Of a stretch of 64,000 nt of DNA, positions 34,832-49,747 are shown piece after piece; the first letter of the stretch is position 1, and each line of letters starts with the position of its first letter. The notes under the pieces are model-generated. The model was not told where the DNA came from, did not search any database, and saw only the letters and a program-made list of their open reading frames with translations. Origin of the DNA: Ulva prolifera (lineage: Eukaryota > Chlorophyta > Ulvophyceae > Ulvales > Ulvaceae). A program made the position numbers and the translations under genes. The DNA is taken from the NCBI GenBank assembly GCA_023078555.1, contig CM041200.1:2798001-2862000 (forward strand), given 5' to 3'.

Positions 34832-37800
34832 CTACCCGGTGTCCTGCTCCGGCACGTCCTCCTCCTCTACAGATGTCTTATACAGGCGGCCGCCGTGGCG
34901 GACCTTGGTCCGGCCGTCAACGACCGTGTCAGCGCTGTAAGTCACGACGCCCCCGCCGATGTCGGTCCCGCTCCGCCCGCCGGACAACAGCGCTAGGGAC
35001 TGGTTGTCTGCGACGGTGGAGGCTGAGATATCGAGCGTGGCTGCGCTGTGCACGTACACCCCGACGCGGCCGTTGCGGCGCAGCAGGGACGTTGACAGGT
35101 CAGCCCGCGTGCCGCGGTCCCGCAGCTCGCACCCAGACGACCCATTCTCATCAAAGCGGCTTTCCGCAGCTGATACTGAGGAGCCCTTGTTGGCAAACAG
35201 CCCGATGGTGCCGTTGTGGCTGAGGTCACAGTCGTACAGGTGCAGAGATGAGCCAGTGTCCTGCACACACACACACACACGCTATGTGTTGTACAGCGGC
35301 GCTCCACATCGCAGGAGCGCGTGCACTGTTGGATGGCCTCACCAGGAGTCCGCCACAGATCGCCATAGACCGCTTTGGCCACGACACAGAAACAATGGAG
35401 ACTGACTGTTTGCGGCCGGCAGCGTCAGCACATGTGCCGGCCATGCCGGCCAGCCGCAGGTGCCAGAAAGCATGTGTCCACGGGACGCAGGATCAGGGTG
35501 GCATAGGAGGGTAAGAGCACAGGGCGCACCGTCACCTGGGCGCCAGCGACCTTGTTAGACGTCAGGCGGCAGCGGCGCATCGCTAAAGCGGCGCCCACGG
35601 CGGCCTGAACTCCGCTCGCACCACTGCCAGAGAGGGTGCACTCTGTGAGGTCGAGCTCGGAGTGCGCGTGCTGCACCAGCGCGCCGTGCTCCGTGCTCCC
35701 GGAAACCGTCACGCGCTGCGCCGCCACGGTGGCAGCACCAAACACGTGCATGCCGACGCGGCTCGACCGCACCACGGTGCAGTCAGCGAGGCTGACCTTG
35801 GTGTAGGCGCCTGTGGCGACGATGCCGATCGTCTGGTGCGCCATGCGCGTCTCTGATACTGACACCTGCACCAGCCGGTGCTTGTCATTGGGGGTGCGCC
35901 AGCCATACATGCGGGCCACCTGAGAGGCCTGTGGGCATGGGGTAGCCACTGTTAGTACCCGATCTGCACCGTGCTACCCTGGCCGTCGCTCCCTTTGCGC
36001 TGCTACTACCTCGGTCACGTTGAGGTCGCAGCATGCACGTCATAGGGCTGGTGCTGGCACCGACCTGCGGTGAGGAGACCAAGCTGACAGGATACACAAG
36101 CCACAGGTTAAGGAATCGGGCAGGGTCATGATGATCATTGAGCAAACGCGGCAGCGTGCCAGGAGCGGTGGAGGGGCCACACCCGAACGCCCTCGCGCGC
36201 GTGCACGCCGTGCTCGTTCTGCATCAGCTCGCACTTGACCACCGACACTGTTGTCATCGCATCAAGCGCCAGCACGCCGACTTCGCATCCGCTGATGCGG
36301 CAGCCTGCCGCAGAGAGCGTGGCGCCGCCCTGAGCAGAGATCCCATGCGTCCCGTTGCCCTCCACCGTGCACTCACTCACATCCGCCTTCGCCCCTGCCG
36401 ACACGCTTAGCCCGAGCATTGTGTTGTGCGAGAGCACGCAGCGCTGCAGATGCGCGGCCGCACCGGAGCCGACAGCGGCCCCGTCCTGGCCATTGCTATT
36501 GAACGTGCAGCCGTCAGCGTGCGCTACCGCGCCGCTACCGCGCACAGCCACGCCGTATGTGCGGTGCCGCGACACATCACACTCTGTCAGGATCACGGTG
36601 GCAGAGTCCCCGACACCTATGCCATGGCCGTTGCTCGGGCCGACGGAGCAGCGCGTGAGCGTTGCTGTCGCGTCGGTGACAAACACGAGCGGCAGGCTCT
36701 TGCCGGTGGCGCTCGCGTCGGGCGCGGGGGCGGGCCCGCGGATCGTGATGTCCTCGAGCACAATTGCGCTGTTCTCCAGCAGGAGGAGGCCGCCCGCCGG
36801 GAGCATCAGCGTGCCGTTGCGGATCGTGACAATCGCTTCGCCAAGGCGCATGGTGTAAACCGGGGTGGCATCGGCAAAGGGGTGCAGGTGGTCGTCCAGT
36901 CGCTTGGAGTCGAAGGAGCAGCTGTGGCGCATGCATGCAGCGCTTTCAAGGCTGCCCCCACGGTCCTCTGGGCTGCGCGGCCGAAGCGATGCCTGCGACG
37001 CAATCTTCTGGAGGCTGCGGAGGCCTGCAATACAGGCTGCCGTCAGTGCTGTGCTGACGCGGTCAATGTGCGATGACGTCATTCGCAACACCGCAGGCGC
37101 ATGACTGCCTGCTCAGTGGTACAGCATGCAGACTATGTTCCATGGCCTGGCACGAGTACTGGCTGGAAGAGACAGATGGTGGGAAGTGGATGTGGGAGGG
37201 CAGGGCAGTGGGGAGGGCGCACTGCCAGCACAGGGGCGACCATCACGAATTGAAAGGGGGCTGTCGGTGCAAGAGCGGCTGGTGCGGGGGCTGGCATCGG
37301 AATCAAAGGAGTGACACGGCTCCATGTGGGCACTGTCCTGTTGAGGCATGCCCATGAGGTCCACGCCCAGTGAGGGCCCGCACATGACCATGTCAGTGTT
37401 GTTTGAATCGTTTGACGTGGCAGGCGTGCCAGTGCCATCTGACGGGTCCGGCCCGTCAGTGCCTATGTCATCTAGCGAGTATGTCGAGATTTCTGAGGGT
37501 TGTGATGGCCTTCCCAGGGTGGCCTGCAGATTGCCTGCTGTTACCATCTGCAGATAGCCAAACGGTGCCCTGATAGCCAGAGGTTCGACCAGGTACAGCC
37601 CTGGCCTTGGCAGCATGCTTGCAGTGCACAACCACAGCATACACTCGATGACTGCAGACACAGCAGGTTGCGGCAATGCAATTGTTGTCCTTGCCTCTCA
37701 GTATCAGGTGATGAAGACTGTGGAGAAACAGGGCCAATGTAGGCAGGAGCTGCCTGCACCCATGGCAGTCACATGAACAAGAGGACGTACTTGGAGACAG

Positions 37801-38078
37801 TGACCATTCAAGTCGAAGACAGCGCCGGGCTGTGCAGTTGCGGCTGCCTCGACAAGGTCTTCCAAGCTACCGTTGAAGCTGATCATGGGGAACGTCGGGG
37901 GCTGGCCGGTGGGTTGCAGCGCCCCCAGGTGCGGATCCTGGTCTATACTACCTAATTGCCGATCCCAGCTCTGAATTTTGTCATCTTGTAGAATTGGAGA
38001 GTTGGCCGCGATGAATCTGACGTTTACGTCCGCATCTGCCAGGAGCTTCGTGGGCGCCATGACAACGGACTCTGCCAA
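34832..38078 (-). CDS. right-handed parallel beta-helix repeat protein, function unknown
   Basis: Five minus-strand exons join in phase: 37791-38078, 37223-37547, 36183-37024, 35536-35928, 34832-35260, giving about 758 aa (752 if the start is 38060). Exon 1 holds GSLEDLVEAAATAQPGAVFDL, like the segment that opens many beta-helix proteins. Exon 2 is a low-complexity acidic linker. Exons 3-5 carry about 12-15 rungs of roughly 22-25 residues, each with a small-residue turn, an Asn/Gly ladder and a Cys, for example TLTRCSVGPSNGHGIGVGDS, HADGCTFNSNGQDGAAVGSG and VSECTVEGNGTHGISAQGGA. This pattern is typical of the pectin-lyase-like fold also found in FBXO11- and SHCBP1-type proteins. No F-box, signal peptide or catalytic residues of polysaccharide lyases are evident, so I assign a fold, not a reaction. 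The last intron's 3' splice site uses a (GT)n tract as its pyrimidine-poor lead-in. Confidence 0.8.
35264..35280 (+). repeat. (CA)8 microsatellite abutting a splice acceptor
   Basis: A 17-bp CA tract that reads GTGTGTG...CAG on the minus strand, directly before exon 5 of the beta-helix gene. Confidence 0.9.
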
Positions 38079-41000
38079 CGTCCGAACTCAAGGCCAACGC
38101 GACTGCAAGCATTTTAGCGTTTAGTCACACAAGAAGCACATATGTGCAATCAGTGTTGAACTGTGTAGCGGGCTTGTAAAATTTAGGCCTTCTGTGACCT
38201 GTCGCTAGAAGCCTAGAAAGCACGAGAGTGAGGCTAAACCAGGGCACGCTCTCAAGTACACGCGTGTTGTAAGGCGCCAAATCTTGAAGACATTTTCGAA
38301 AATGAGCTCGTCTCCTAGATTCAGGATTGCGTCGTTGGTAGATGCAACATTCCTTCTTCGCATCCCAAGCGCGATACAGAAGCCGGGCTCGCGTCTATCC
38401 TGGCGCTGCCAACAGCAAATCATCACATAGCGGCTATCCGAAGGCCTATAAAAGATCTGAGAAGCATACATCGAAGGGAGCTCACTGTATACCTACGACT
38501 GGAATCCCGGCACGTCTCGAAACACACGCTGACTATGATCAGCGATATGATACAGCACATCAGCTAAACGCCAGCCGAGAAGCCCCCGATGGGGTTGCCA
38601 CAGTTTACTTTTGGCAGATATTTTCCCACTGTGACGGTGGCATGGGCAGGACTGGGGAGAGCATGACAGGCAGTGCGCAGTGCACTGGCTAGCTTCTCGC
38701 ATTCCCCATCACGCCAAGACAGTCAACAGCTTCAAAATGAGTTCGTGCCTGAAGCCGTGATCTTCTACTCCACAGTGAGCAGCCTGGATAAGAGCGGGTT
38801 GGCGCAGCAGTACTGCCAACCGCTCAGATTCGCATCGGATGGGTTGTTGTCGACATTAGCAATCACGGCAAAGACACAGTTGACGCCTCTGCGAGACTGA
38901 TCACGGACATTGTAAGTCCGTATTGCAGGCTGAAAAGATCAGTTCCATCTCTGACGCGTACATGCCTCGACGCTGTCGGAACCGTTGTGGTTCAGCCGTG
39001 CCGTGTTCTGATGGCCACTATGCATGCATGGTGTTGTGTCTCCCTCGATTGATCGAGCCACTCTTGATGAGTACCAGTCGTGGTCGGCACCGTCACTGCC
39101 TGCATACGCTGTCTCTCCGTGTGGCTGATGTGGGCCAGCCGCGGATACGGCAAGTGATATTGAAGCAGATACAACGCAATGCCCATGCACGCGATCGCCG
39201 CGCTGCACGATAAGCGACGTCAAAAGCCGCATGCGTTAGATACGTACGCGATATCTTCAGCTGAAGTAAAATCCAGTGCATGTGCATGCGCCATGCAGTC
39301 CACACACTTGCGGGGCCGCTCGTTTGAATATGATCGCATCATCGACAGTTGTGCACTCATGAAACTCTGGTTCAAGATAGCAGCATGCTAGCATGCTTTC
39401 CATACCCGGATCCATCGACGACGTGGCGCCTGGTCCCGAGTGTTCAACGCAGCACTCCTGTCGAACATCTGCCGAATCGTGTACAACATACGTTACGATG
39501 TAACGAAAATCGTGAAGGTCCGAATTTTTCATATCTCGAGATAGTCTTGCAGTGCTGACGCTGACCCGCGGCCACAACAGTGCTGTCCTCGGCACCGTAT
39601 CTACTGGAAGGGGAGCCCAGGCCTTTTTGCGTGGACACTTCTTCTGGTATCTCGAGATATGATTGCCTTGAGCGCTACAGCCCGAAGCGCAAATTTAAAC
39701 AGCGCTGGCCAATGCGCTCGGCACTGATCTCCAGATTTGAAGCTGTGCAGGCTGTCACGCAAGGCGTGAGGATCCTTGCGAGTCGAACACCGCAGGTCGA
39801 AGTTGGGCATTCGTATCTCAGATAGGGGGGTGGGCACTCGGCCCTCATGCACGTCCACTGGGAGCGCGGGCACCTCAGAACGCCCTGAAACACGCTTAAA
39901 AGAGCTAAAGACTGATGAGAGCAGCCTGAATCGGTCCGAAGGACACTGCGCAAAACGTATGTGAATGCCCAGCGAAACGAGGGGTTCTTGACCAGAAGTG
40001 CTGTTTTGCCCAGCGCGGCTCAAATGGCGCCTAGCGCATGGACATCGTGCTCAATGGGCCGAGAAAACCTCGAACACATCATAATATGTGTCAATGGTGA
40101 TGATCGATCAGTCAGCTGGTGTTGTGTGTCCGTCTGACTTGTCGACACGGGTCGTGATGACCAGCGTTCGAATTTTGGGAAATGTGTCGCTTAAAGGCTA
40201 AAAAATAAGTTGTCCAAATTTTGGTCCGCTGAAGGTAAGGATTTGGACCTGTTTGTGCGGCTAGCCACCGCCAAATAATTAAGTACAATCAAGGCTGTGA
40301 GCGGCTAGGAAGCAACAAAAAAATAAGCATCTCTACAAGATTGGCGCATATTCTTTGAAATTTGAGAAAAGCTTGCGTGTGTGTGTGCGTCAACATGGAG
40401 CCCGACGCCTGCAGCCCGTGGAGCTCGCTAAGCTGTGATCACCAACGATATAGATCACTAACGATATGCAATCCGGAATTAAGGTTGGTTCGTCGGCTTC
40501 GTGCAACATCCGTCGGCTAGCCCCCTGATAATTCATAATGCTGGTCAGGTGAAAATTCGAACACTGGTGACGTCTCGTCAGCGTGGGCACGGCGAGCGAC
40601 CAGCTCGCCGGGGTTGATCCCAACGACTAGGCATGTATCGCTGAGAGATATGCCTGTGAGCTGGTTTACAAAGCATTTGTGTCAATTTACCGGAACAGGT
40701 TGATGCGGACATCCCTGATTCGAGCTGAAAGATCGATTTCCAGACTCAACCACGCTAATTGTATGTGTCGCTTTCTGATCAGTACCTGGCGACTAGGCAC
40801 GAAGCAGCCAATTACTGGCCGTGAACCACAGCTCCTGGATCCACAAGACGGAAAGGCTGTATTGAGGCCAGTCCTTCATCTTATAATCTGTCATGCAGTG
40901 CAATGCCATGAGAGTGACGCACAGCGCATGCTGCTTTGGCCTCCCATACCATGCACTAACAGCTCTGTCTCACTTTTACATCACCTGATGCATCAAACCT

Positions 41001-41953
41001 ATGTCTAGTGCACGTTCACACACATGTCAGCACGCCTACAGCTGCTCACATCTGGAATGGTTTGCAACACAACACGGCTGATTCCACACCGGATGTTAGA
41101 CCTGACAGGTCTCCCATTGATTGACGCAGCAGCATCTTATGGAATCATGGCATCCACACACGTATCATGCAGAAAGCGGTTTGAGTGTCGCAGTGTTGAA
41201 TGGTTTGAGTGTCACACGATTGGAACAAGGATTAGCTCGTGCCAGAATCTGGCACTGATCTGAGCAGCCAGTCAGATGCTTGCCAACTCAGGTTTCTGGT
41301 GAGTGTGATGCGTCATGTACAATGCTTCCTGAGCCATCGAGGCATGTAGACGCAGCGCAATAGCATGAACGTCAGCAGGAGAGCTCAAGAGTAGACATCA
41401 CACTTCTAATTTGCTTGTTTTGTTCAGTGTAGCTTCCAGGGAGGCTGCTGGTGGTGTGCAGCGAGCCATACATGTCAAAACCGCTGCTGGACCGCCCACA
41501 GCACCACCAAGTACCAAGACAACATCAGTATGGGCCATTGTATGACTATTATGGGTGTTCTGAGCCCGATGGGCGAACGCTGGGCAGCGATGGGCAAAAC
41601 CTTTCTTTATCCCCAGCCATGCATACGATTTTGATGAAAAGTGCGATTGTGCCCAGAGACTCAAAACACAAATACAATGGCACACAGGAGGGTCTAATTA
41701 GTCGATAGACCTTCACTGCGCTTTTCAGAGCGTTCTGAGATGCCCGCGCTCCCGGTGGACGTGCGCGAGAGCTGAGCACCCACCCCGGCCGGGCCCGGGC
41801 CCCCGAGCCCCCTTCTCAGATCTCTAATGGTTCGGGTCACCCGTCAGAGCGGCTTACGTGACGCTGACTGGCGCTGCGCGACAGCATGTATGGCATCAGC
41901 AGATCTGTTTACGGTAAAGTTCTGCTGCAGATGAGCCCTGTTGCGTTCGCATA
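38079..41953. other. gene-poor intergenic region
   Basis: Nearly 4 kb with lower GC than the gene regions and no frame I can support as a gene. It holds two copies of the palindrome TATCTCGAGATA (39532-39543 and 39648-39659). The TATAAAAG at about 38,447 has no recognisable downstream gene. Confidence 0.45.
39532..39659. repeat. paired 12-bp palindromes TATCTCGAGATA
   Basis: The perfect palindrome TATCTCGAGATA occurs at 39532-39543 and 39648-39659, with a third copy at 28740-28751. Flanking bases are not clearly conserved. Confidence 0.8.
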
Positions 41954-42055
41954 GCTATAGCGGCGTCAGTCCGATAGTTGTATTTGTTGAACCAGGTGAA
42001 CATCGGTACGCCTGAGTGTCAGGCCGGCGCTATAGCGCTATAGCGGTGTCAGTCC
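41954..42055. repeat. 19-bp direct repeats flanking 64 bp
   Basis: GCTATAGCGG(C/T)GTCAGTCC occurs at 41954-41972 and 42037-42055 with one mismatch. The spacing resembles the other short insertions in the window, but the intervening 64 bp lacks their TTTGTAAC tail. Confidence 0.6.
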
Positions 42056-42689
42056 TAGCTCGAGATCGAGACATGAACCATTAACATGCAGCAGTATGGT
42101 AGACATACATATCGAACACCCGATCAAAGTGTGCTGTCTTCGCGAAAACGACACAACCAACATCACAACCAGGCACCAATGGTGCCGCACCATACCCTTG
42201 CTCCACAGGGCCTTTTTCCCCGGAGGAATTCCCGCTGGACTTTTTCAAATTCTTGCGGTACTGCACCACTGAGGCACAGCTTCCAGCGGGATGCGCTCGC
42301 TTTCTCCAGGGAATGTTGGCTTCGACGGCTCATTTTCAGCTGTGACAACCGCTGGTTTTTCAAAATCCTTGCGGCATTTTCAGTAAATCGTCTATTTCAG
42401 CGGGAAAACCGCCGGGTTGTAGAACACTGCACCATACCGTACTACACACACCATACCGTAGTGCTCACAAGCGCTGGAATATCGTCTGCATGCCGGTTGC
42501 AAGCACATGAGCTGCGCGCTGAAAGACCGCCGTCATTGGGGGATGTGGCCGCTGCGAGCAGGCGCGGACGTGCAGTGGGCGATGTGCTTGCAGCCTGTGT
42601 AGTTAGCATTGCAGCGTGGGGTACTGCTGAGATGTAGTGGTGTGGGCATGCATGCGTGTGGATGCTGTGTCGAGAGAGATGCTTGCAAT

Positions 42690-44590
<1,901 letters not shown>

Positions 44591-45490
44591 TCATAGATGT
44601 GGCTCTTGTGTCCAGGAGACGCCTGCGGCGCCGCGTGGGGGCCGCAAACGCCTCATCGGGCTTCGTGGCCGGCTTCCACTCTGCGTGCAGGTGCAGCCTC
44701 AGCGCCGCTTGCTGCGATCCTCCTTCAACAGTATCCCGCGAGGCGCTGGCGCCGCGTATGCGCAGGCCGAACGCCGCCGTGTGGCGCGGTGCGGCCGCTG
44801 TGCCGTTGTGTCGGCTCCGCCGCAGGTCGCAGACTTCGCAGACATGCATGACGCGACGCCCGCGGACCCTGCTGCTCTGCCGGTGACTGGGCGCTTGATG
44901 ATGCCTCTGCGCCACGGAGGGCTGAGAGTACCGATGCTGACTGCGGTGTCCGCAAACGTGGCTGTTGTGTTGTGTTGGCATAGGGGTTAACCCCTACGGC
45001 AGCCGGGTGTCTCTGGAACACAAAATCGCAGGCCACGCACTCCTGCTCCTCCGCCTCCAGGATGCCGGCCGTGCAAGGACACTGCGGCCCAGCCACTGGG
45101 TACGTGTTCGTATTCATGCACGAGCTGGCGTCGGGGGAGCCTGGCGAGCGTGGCCTGGCGGCCGCATGCGTGGCCAGAGCGCTGTGGGAGGCCCAGCAGA
45201 TGGGGGGGGCGAGCGTTCGCAGGCCGCAAGCGCGGTGCCACCCTCAGGAGCCTCGGCACGGACACGTTGGCCAGCCGGCAGGAGGCAGCGCAGCTCCGCA
45301 GTCCGGCCATGGGGCCTTCTACAGGGGACATCTGCCTGGCGCTCGCGGGCGGGGCCCCTGACCGTGGGCGCTGCGGTTGCTGTCAGTGTCACCGCGGTTG
45401 CTGAGGCGGTTGCTGAGGCCGATGAGGCCTCGCAATGCATGAAGATGATGCCAGGACCCAGAGAAGACATGGGCCTGCCTGTGTGATGCT
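44591..45490 (+). other. coding-like GC-rich segment, possible LINE RT fragment
   Basis: Several overlapping frames are open here. On the plus strand, ADFADMHDATPADPAALPV then GRLMMPLRHGGLRV (about 44,830-44,940) resembles the arginine-glycine 'LPLRxGGLG' segment downstream of the reverse transcriptase domain in algal LINEs. On the minus strand, CPCTAGILEAEEQECVACDF and HVCEVCDLRR look like paired cysteine motifs, and a frame ends cleanly at 44553 (DDSRQLPQL). I cannot choose between a decayed LINE and a small minus-strand gene. Confidence 0.3.
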
Positions 45491-46002
45491 GCCTGCCTCA
45501 AAAAATCGTATCTGATATTGATAATGTGATTCACACGCATGCAACTGCAGTTGCAACATTAGACAGAATCGGTCACATCGAACCCAGCTTTTGTGGCAAC
45601 CCATTGGTGCAGCGTCCATATCACTGGATTGCCACATGAACCTGCAGAAACCCGCAGGTTTGTGCGGGCCGCTTGAGCTGGATTCAGGTTGCCAAGCCAT
45701 CACACTTATGCATGGCACAAGCTGGAAAGTAAAGTAAATCTGAATTTACTGAGCTGTATCCTATTGGACATTGACAACTCCTTATTAATGGGACTACATA
45801 TGACAAAGGGGTAAACAACCTGGAAACCCCCCTCAGGCGACAGCTGTGGTCACGTCACCTTCATTTGAGCCCACCATGTAGGCAGCTGGGGGGTGCTGGG
45901 TGAGGTGCTGTACATGTGGCTGTGCTGGCACACAGTTGCCGGCTGAAGCAGCAGGAGTGCCAGAATGTGTGTAAGCATGTACTTACCAAGGGCAGAGGAA
46001 TT

Positions 46003-46090
46003 TGTATAAGCATGATGTGTGTGCATTTACAAAGGACAGAGGCCGGCAGGTTCTGGCAGGTTCTTGGAATGTATAAGCATGATGTGTGTG
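46003..46090 (-). mobile_element. 46-bp LINE-tail stub with 21-bp TSD
   Basis: Identical 21-bp direct repeats (starting TGTATAAGCATGATGTG) lie at 46003-46023 and 46070-46090. The 46-bp insert reads, on the minus strand, CCGGCCTCTGTCCTTTGTAA near its end, the 3' end of the LINE at 57.4 kb. This makes it a clear 5'-truncated copy of that family. Confidence 0.8.
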
Positions 46091-46108
46091 TGTGTGTGTG
46101 TGTGTGTG
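46083..46108 (+). repeat. (TG)13 microsatellite
   Basis: 26 bp of TG repeat beginning within the right-hand target-site duplication of the 46.0-kb insertion. Confidence 0.95.
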
Positions 46109-49100
46109 CATGATTGCCAATGGCCAGGCTGGATTGCCAGCGACATGGCCAAATTGCATATTGCATGTGGCTGGTTGCCAGTGGCTGGTGGTTGTGCATA
46201 GTTCCATGGTATCTCTCAGACTGGGGCCGGGCTATGCAACAGTTGCACAGTGGTGCAGGGCATGATGTCCCAGCCTGGCCGGTCGCAGGGGTCTATGTGA
46301 CACTCTGCTGCACTGTACAGTGTGTTGCAAAAGAAAGATTATTGTGCTGTGGTTGTATGAACCCATTCACCCCCTTCTCATGCATCCAGTCTGCCCTGAA
46401 CATGCGCAGCAAAGCTGGCTCGGCAGCTGGCATGCACTAGCACGTGCATCAGATCTGAGCTGCTCCAGGGTCAGCTACTCCCTGCTGCATCAGTGCCCAG
46501 TGTTGGGGTCCACTGGCGCAGCTGGGCCCAGGTGCCAGTGCACACATGCATGGCCATGGGCTTATTTGCAAACGCGGGTGCTGTCCCGCATGCATTGCAA
46601 AACCAGTCCCTGATGTGCCAGACAGCCAGACGAACTCTGGGCTAGCTACCACTGCAGCGCTGCCTCATGTCTCCAGGTGCGGGGGGCTGAGTCTTCCCGT
46701 CTTCCTGCGCGCCGTCCCAGATGGGGCAGTCCTTGTGCAGGGCTGCTCACGCGTGGTGCATACAGGACATATAAGGGCCCTTGCAACTGTACGTAATGGA
46801 ACTTGCACGCGCAGGGGCCTCCGCATGCAATGCATGCCATGCATGCCATGCATGTGATGATATCCCCACAGTCCCCAGCTGGGCCCAGTCAACGTTGAAC
46901 AGCTGCATATGCGCAGCGAACCCTACTCAACACTGCTCCCAAGAGATTCCTATACCTGACTTCTGGAATGATCACTACATGTGTAAACGAAAGCATGCAT
47001 GCGAGCAGAGGCGAGGATCCTGTGGATGGCGACGTATCGTACGATCATGATGAAACATCATGAGGTAGCATGTGCTCGAGGTCCCGCCGGCGCAACTGTA
47101 TGCCATGAGACTGTTCGAGGCATTAGGACCGGTTACGGAAGACCACATTACGCGTATACGACGTCCAGTATGCATTGATATGTGCACCACATCGACAAAA
47201 ATCGACAACGCGTTGTCAGTCACCGTCGTCAATCGCCGTTGCAATGGTGACACTCACGGCACGACGCTGCATGAGCACCGCGGTGCATAGCGAGCCTCCT
47301 ACGCGGCAGCATGCATTAACACCCGCGTACCTCCCGGGATGTCCTATGCCCGCCAGGACGTGCATGAGTATTTGATGGAAGGGCCCCGGACGTCGAGGTC
47401 ACCGGAGAGCTGCACACTCGATTCTCGACATGCGCGATTCGCTGCTGTTCTGACCATGGGCGTCTGAGTGTGCATAGCTGTGTGCATGCATGCAGGAGCA
47501 TATGCAAAGTAGTCGTGTGGACGCAGCACGTTCGCATTCGACGCTTGGACGTCGAGTCACATCTACAGCAATGTCCCAGAGACAGTGTGCGTCCTTGCGC
47601 CGGGATGGCAGGGTCCATAGCAGCGCAAAACAGAGAAGCCACTCGCGAATGTCGGCAGACGCGCGCAGCTGCCGATCGCCCGAGATCTCGCTGCTTGGCA
47701 AGCTTGTCTCCAGGCGCGGCGAGCTGTGTAGACGCGGGCGCAGACAACGACGGGGACATGAGGACCAACGCGGGACGGCTCGGCGCACCAGATCAAGTAC
47801 ATGCGCTCTTTCCACGCTGATAAGATGAACGGCTGCGTGTCGCGTTTCCTAATTGAAGTCGGTGTCGCGCCCGCGGATTGTGTGTCATGATGTCTTATCG
47901 TACCTGTTCTCCCAGCACGCTGCCGTAGCACGTCATGTTATAGCCGCTGCGCAATAAGAAAATCACTACAATTCGACTCTGACTGGCTTGCTGAGGGCAT
48001 CGTGGGCTCTCTCTCGTCTCGGCCTCTGGCGCAGCCCCTCAGGTGTGGCCCTGTTGCCATGCTCTCGCCGCACGATGGGTCTCGGCAGCCGCGAATTAAC
48101 AGATTTTGAGCCTGCGTGGCTTCGATCTACGCCGCGGGCAGCTCAAGAATGTTGCCAATGCGGCAAGCCGGAACGGTGGCGGGCTAGTGCGTTGACGGGG
48201 CCGGCACAGAAGTTAGCGCTCTGCGCGGATGTTTTCTGGGCGATGCACAACAGCATCAGCTTCATGCGCTGCGGCTGTATTCTTAGACGCAGATATGATG
48301 CCTGGCCGCGTAATTGATGCCGTACGTGTTCGGGGTACCACATTCCACGTTGCGACTGTTTGTCACGTCACCTGGCTGGTGACCGGGCCTGGTCAAATTT
48401 GATCAAACACTTCGAAACGCGACGTCGAAAGGTACCTTTCGGATGCGTGGTTTTCGAGAAACACAAGCCACATCCGCACGAGGGCTGCGATGACATTGAT
48501 GCAGCAGCGCTGCTAGCTCGCACATGCGCACGTGTCGACGCGTGAGCACGCGTGTGAATTGAACAGCGCTGCAGTCGCACGTGCTGCCGGAAGATCTAGA
48601 GACTGGCGGGAGGACAAAACTTCGAACACGCCATGGATCGTTGACCTTGAAACTTTTTATACCTGTCATGCGAGTGTGCATGCGAGTGCGCGGTACTTGC
48701 AATCAGGTTCCTGAGATCTCGCGCGCATCACGTGTCCATGCTGGACAGGGCCCGCGCCTGCTGACGCATGCAACTCGAGCTGCATACACGAGAACAATCC
48801 GCGTCAGGAAACAAGCGCTGCATCCGAGCGGCGTGCGATAGCAACAAGCAGAATGTTTGAAGCTAGTAAGCTAGTACTACCATTGATAGCTCTGGTAATG
48901 ACGAAACCCGCCTCCTCTCTTGAGGTACCTCGATCCCGTGGCGGTGTTCGTCGCCCCTCGTACTTTATGAACCCAGCATGACCACCGGGGTGACATGCCA
49001 TGCAGTTGCACTGCGGTGGCGCTCGCGGCGGTCCAACAATCAACACGCATTGAGCGTTTGCACGTTTCAGTTGGTTCGTACCGTGCCGTCCGGACATTGA

Positions 49101-49747
49101 TAGGCGCTGTGGGACATGGTTGGTACCGGTCAAGACAGTGTTACCACGAGCCCGCAGCGGGGCCTGCAATCTAGAGCACTGTGCTTGCAAAGGTGAAGTC
49201 GTTCCGCAACCTGACATGCTTGTCATTGAGGCTATGCAGCTGCTGCCGTGTCGGGGAGACTGCCGTGTTGCCGTGTTGATGCAGTGGCCTGTGCCCCTCC
49301 GCAAGGCCGCGTGTCTGCTGCAGCACAGCTCCGTTGCAACGAAGGAACAGCAAAAGAACGCAATGAGAATTATGTTGATGTTGGCTCGCTCGCCAGTCTA
49401 TAGCTGTGTCTGGATTGCAAAAGCTCCGCAGATGCTAACACTGATGCATATGCTGACCTCGCCCGTGGCTCTGCAGCATCGCTAGACACACTCAAATGAA
49501 TCGCGAAATCACTTGATTATGGATTTTACTGGATACCACGTCCCTGTGTCGTAGTGGAAGTGCCGCAAATTGCACCGTAAGGGCATTTGATTTGCTCCCG
49601 GTAGCCGCGCTTGACAACCCTGATCATCGCTTTAACACAACATCGACGCAGTGCTATAACATTGGATGTTATGATCAGGGATGCTTGCTGGTCGCGTTTC
49701 GTTGAGTACCTGATCGTCACGCAACAGCTGAGCAGGTCCCCGCAGTG

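Noticed and set aside
38440-38470. TATAAAAG as a promoter
   Set aside because: No coding region begins downstream within a plausible distance.
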